A stretch of DNA of 64,000 bases from contig VOPW01000001.1 in NCBI GenBank assembly GCA_007994965.1, forward strand, positions 3,844,001 through 3,908,000, given 5' to 3'. This DNA comes from Piscinibacter aquaticus (GTDB lineage: Bacteria > Pseudomonadota > Gammaproteobacteria > Burkholderiales > Burkholderiaceae_C). This document shows, one piece after another, positions 62,156 to 64,000 of the stretch. The translations under genes and the position numbers were made by a program. Below the pieces are notes generated by a model that had not been told where the DNA came from, did no database searches, and saw nothing but the letters and a program-made list of their open reading frames with translations. Numbering within the stretch: the stretch's first letter is position 1; each line of letters begins with the position of its first letter.

Positions 62156-63192
62156 TCAGCCGGCCAGGCCGGCATAGGCGGCTTCGAGCTCCTGCGTGAC
62201 GGCCGCCACCAGCGTGCGCGCCAGATCGTGCCGGCCCACACGCGCGGGCCGGCCGCTGTCGGGCAGCGAGAGCGTGAAGGCGCTGTCGTCATCGACCAGT
62301 TCGACCACGCGAAGCCGCGGTTGCACCGCCCGCACTTCACCCACCAGCGTATCCCACTCGGCGCCGGCCGCGCCACTGACGATCAGATCGGGCGTGCGGT
62401 CGTGCAAGGCGCTGCGTGCCTGCTCCAGCGAGGCGGCCACGTCGACCCGCCAGCCGGCGCCGCGCAGCAGATCGGCCGCCAGCACCCGCGAGCGCTCCAG
62501 CGGCTCGATCAGCAGCAGCTGCCGGCGCGCGTCGAGGTGCGAGCGCGGCAGCCCCTCCGGCGCGAACCGCTGATCCTCATCCGCCGCTCGACCACCGAGA
62601 TCGATCACCAGCGTCACACCCTCGCCGGTCGCCGGGCGGTGCGGTTGCAGGCCGCGCGCACGCGCGAGCACATCGAGCAGCAGCCAGTGCACCTCGTCGA
62701 TGCCGTCGGCAGGGCTGCCGCCCTTGCGCCGCACACGCACCACCACCAGCGGGCGCACCGGGTCTGCGCGGCGTTCGAGCTCGCAGTGCACCTCCTCGCC
62801 GAGCCGTGTCGCGTGGTCCAGCAGCAGCTCGAGCAGCTAGTCGAGCACGCCGGCCACCGCGCGCACCGCGAAGGCTTCGCCCTGCGCCGGCGGTGCCACG
62901 AGGCGCACGCCGCGGCGCCGGGCGGCCGGCTGCCAAGCCGCGCAGGCGCCGACCAGCGCCGTGCGCAGATCGATCGTCTCGATGCAACGCGAGCCTTCGC
63001 CCCCGAGCATGCGGGCGATCTCCTGCAGCTGGATCGCCAGATGGCGCAGGCGCTCGACGGCGGCGTCGATGTCCTCGGGCCGTGCCGCAACGGTTGCGCC
63101 GGGCGCCATGCGCCGCTGCAGCGCATCGAGCGAGACCGCGAAGGCCTGGCCCACTGGCCGAGCAGCTCGGGCGGAATGTTCACGATGTTCAT
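62156..63192 (-). CDS. Degenerate sensor/receiver-like protein, interrupted by an in-frame TAG
   Basis: About 345 residues. Start M-N-I-V-N-I-P-P-E-L-L-G-Q-W. A helical segment (L-R-H-L-A-I-Q-L-Q-E-I-A) and an ATPase-like stretch resemble a histidine kinase without clear N and G boxes. The C-terminus (L-L-L-I-E-P-L-E-R-S-R, P-D-L-I-V-S-G) resembles a receiver domain. The frame breaks near 63155. TAG at 62837-62839 interrupts the frame after A-G-V-L-D, and L-L-E-L-L-L-D-H continues on; TGG to TAG would explain it. It lies 13 bp after the secretion ATPase gene, so likely in the same operon. Confidence 0.55.
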
Positions 63193-63205
63193 CGCACGGT
63201 CCCTC

Positions 63206-64000
63206 TCAGGCGTTGGTGGCTGCCAGCACCTCGGGCAGGTCGGTCAGGCCGGCCAGCACCTTGGCGATGCCGTCCTGCCGCAGCGTGGCCATGCCGCCAG
63301 ACCGGGCCGCGGCCTGCAGCGAGGCCGCATCGCCACGGTGGCGGATCAGCCGGCGCACCTCGTCGTCGGCCAGCATCAGCTCGTGGATGCCCATGCGGCC
63401 GTGGTAGCCAGTGCCGCCGCAGTGGTCGCATCCGCGCCGGCGGCGCAGCCGGATGCGGCCCGTGGCGTCGCCGTGCTCGGCCTGCCAGTGGCGGCGCAGC
63501 GCGGCATGCGCGTCGCCAGCGTGCGCCGCGTCGTGCGTGCCGAGATACTGCGCGGCCAATGCGTCGAGCTCATCCTCACCGGCGATCTCGGCGTCGCTGC
63601 AATGCGTGCACAGCGTGCGCACCAGCCGCTGCGCGAGGATGGCCAGCAGCGAATCGGAGAAGTTGTAGGGATCGAGGCCGATCTCCAGCAACCGTGCGAT
63701 GCTCTCCGGCGCCGAATTGGTGTGCAGCGTCGAGAGCACGGTGGCCGGTGAGCGAGGCCTCGACGGCGATGCGCGCAGTCTCTTCGTCGCGCATCTCGCC
63801 GATCATGATCACGTCGGGGTCGGCACGCAGGAAGGTGCGCATCGCCGATGCGAAGGTCCAGCCGATGCGCGCATTGATCTGCACCTGGCGAAGCCCTTCC
63901 TGGGTGATCTCCACCGGGTCTTCGGCCGTCCAGATCTTGCGGCCGTCGGTATTGATGTCGCGCAGCACCGAATGCAGCGTGGTGGTCTTGCCGCAGCCGG
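63206..64000 (-). CDS. GspE/PulE/PilB-family secretion ATPase (partial, N-terminus outside window)
   Basis: C-terminal ATPase of a type II secretion or type IV pilus-like system. Walker A G-C-G-K-T-T-T-L-H near 63980. Asp box E-D-P-V-E, Walker B I-G-E-M-R-D-E-E-T-A, His box L-S-T-L-H-T-N-S, and a zinc C-M domain with C-T-H-C and C-D-H-C. The frame breaks near 63748. It runs off the right edge. Whether it belongs with the pilin at 19514 cannot be told. Confidence 0.88.

Overview
This is a high-GC chromosomal window from a betaproteobacterium, most likely Burkholderiales of the Rubrivivax/Methylibium/Leptothrix kind. The evidence is the mreB-mreC-mreD-mrdA-rodA block divergent from gatCAB, recA-recX next to a TctD/TctE-like two-component pair, and a mobA/mobR pair like that of Comamonas. 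No rRNA, tRNA, CRISPR array or prophage was found. About 60 single-base frame breaks are scattered through otherwise well-conserved genes, including essential ones (mreB, mrdA, gatA, gatB, moaC). I read these as base-calling or assembly errors and give each gene as one locus with the approximate break positions.

Layout. 1-3180: iron uptake (TonB-dependent receptor, exbD, exbB, tonB) behind a Fur box. 3230-4550: an Alx/TerC metal exporter with a yybP-ykoY (manganese) riboswitch. 4551-14514: a small membrane protein, pbpC coupled to a thioester alpha-2-macroglobulin, and a BepA-like M48 protease. 14594-15077: moaC. 15106-20187: type IV pilin locus with pilin, TfpX/TfpZ accessory protein, two tandem PglL-type oligosaccharyltransferases and a sigma-54 promoter. 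20272-26040: a signalling run of cyclic-nucleotide phosphodiesterase, CHASE2 adenylate cyclase, double-FHA protein, PP2C phosphatase and Ser/Thr kinase. 26143-28345: two more TerC proteins, one with a second Mn riboswitch. 28473-31153: sucCD with a DUF2889 gene. 31299-35264: recX, recA (LexA box) and a two-component system. 35250-41900: cell-shape operon with a trailing dehydrogenase gene. 42116-45354: gatCAB. 45376-48652: DUF4124 gene, pyrE, exonuclease III, a carboxylesterase and an EthD-like gene.

48668-52930: mobR/mobA for 3-hydroxybenzoate, then a complete IS481-type element inserted in the CTAG that formed the stop codons of both mobA and a convergent outer-membrane protein gene. 52939-56048: a small EKV-repeat secreted peptide, YceI, and a seven-repeat FG-GAP-like lipoprotein. 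56085-64000: a cytochrome c remnant, an MBL hydrolase, M48 protease, AmpG-like permease, SRPBCC protein, ECF sigma/anti-sigma pair, flavin reductase, a degenerate sensor protein and the C-terminal part of a GspE/PulE ATPase.

The best candidates for something new are the kinase-phosphatase-FHA-cyclase-phosphodiesterase run next to the pilin locus, the EKV-repeat peptide with a palindromic operator-like site upstream, and the IS481 insertion that preserved two stop codons at once.
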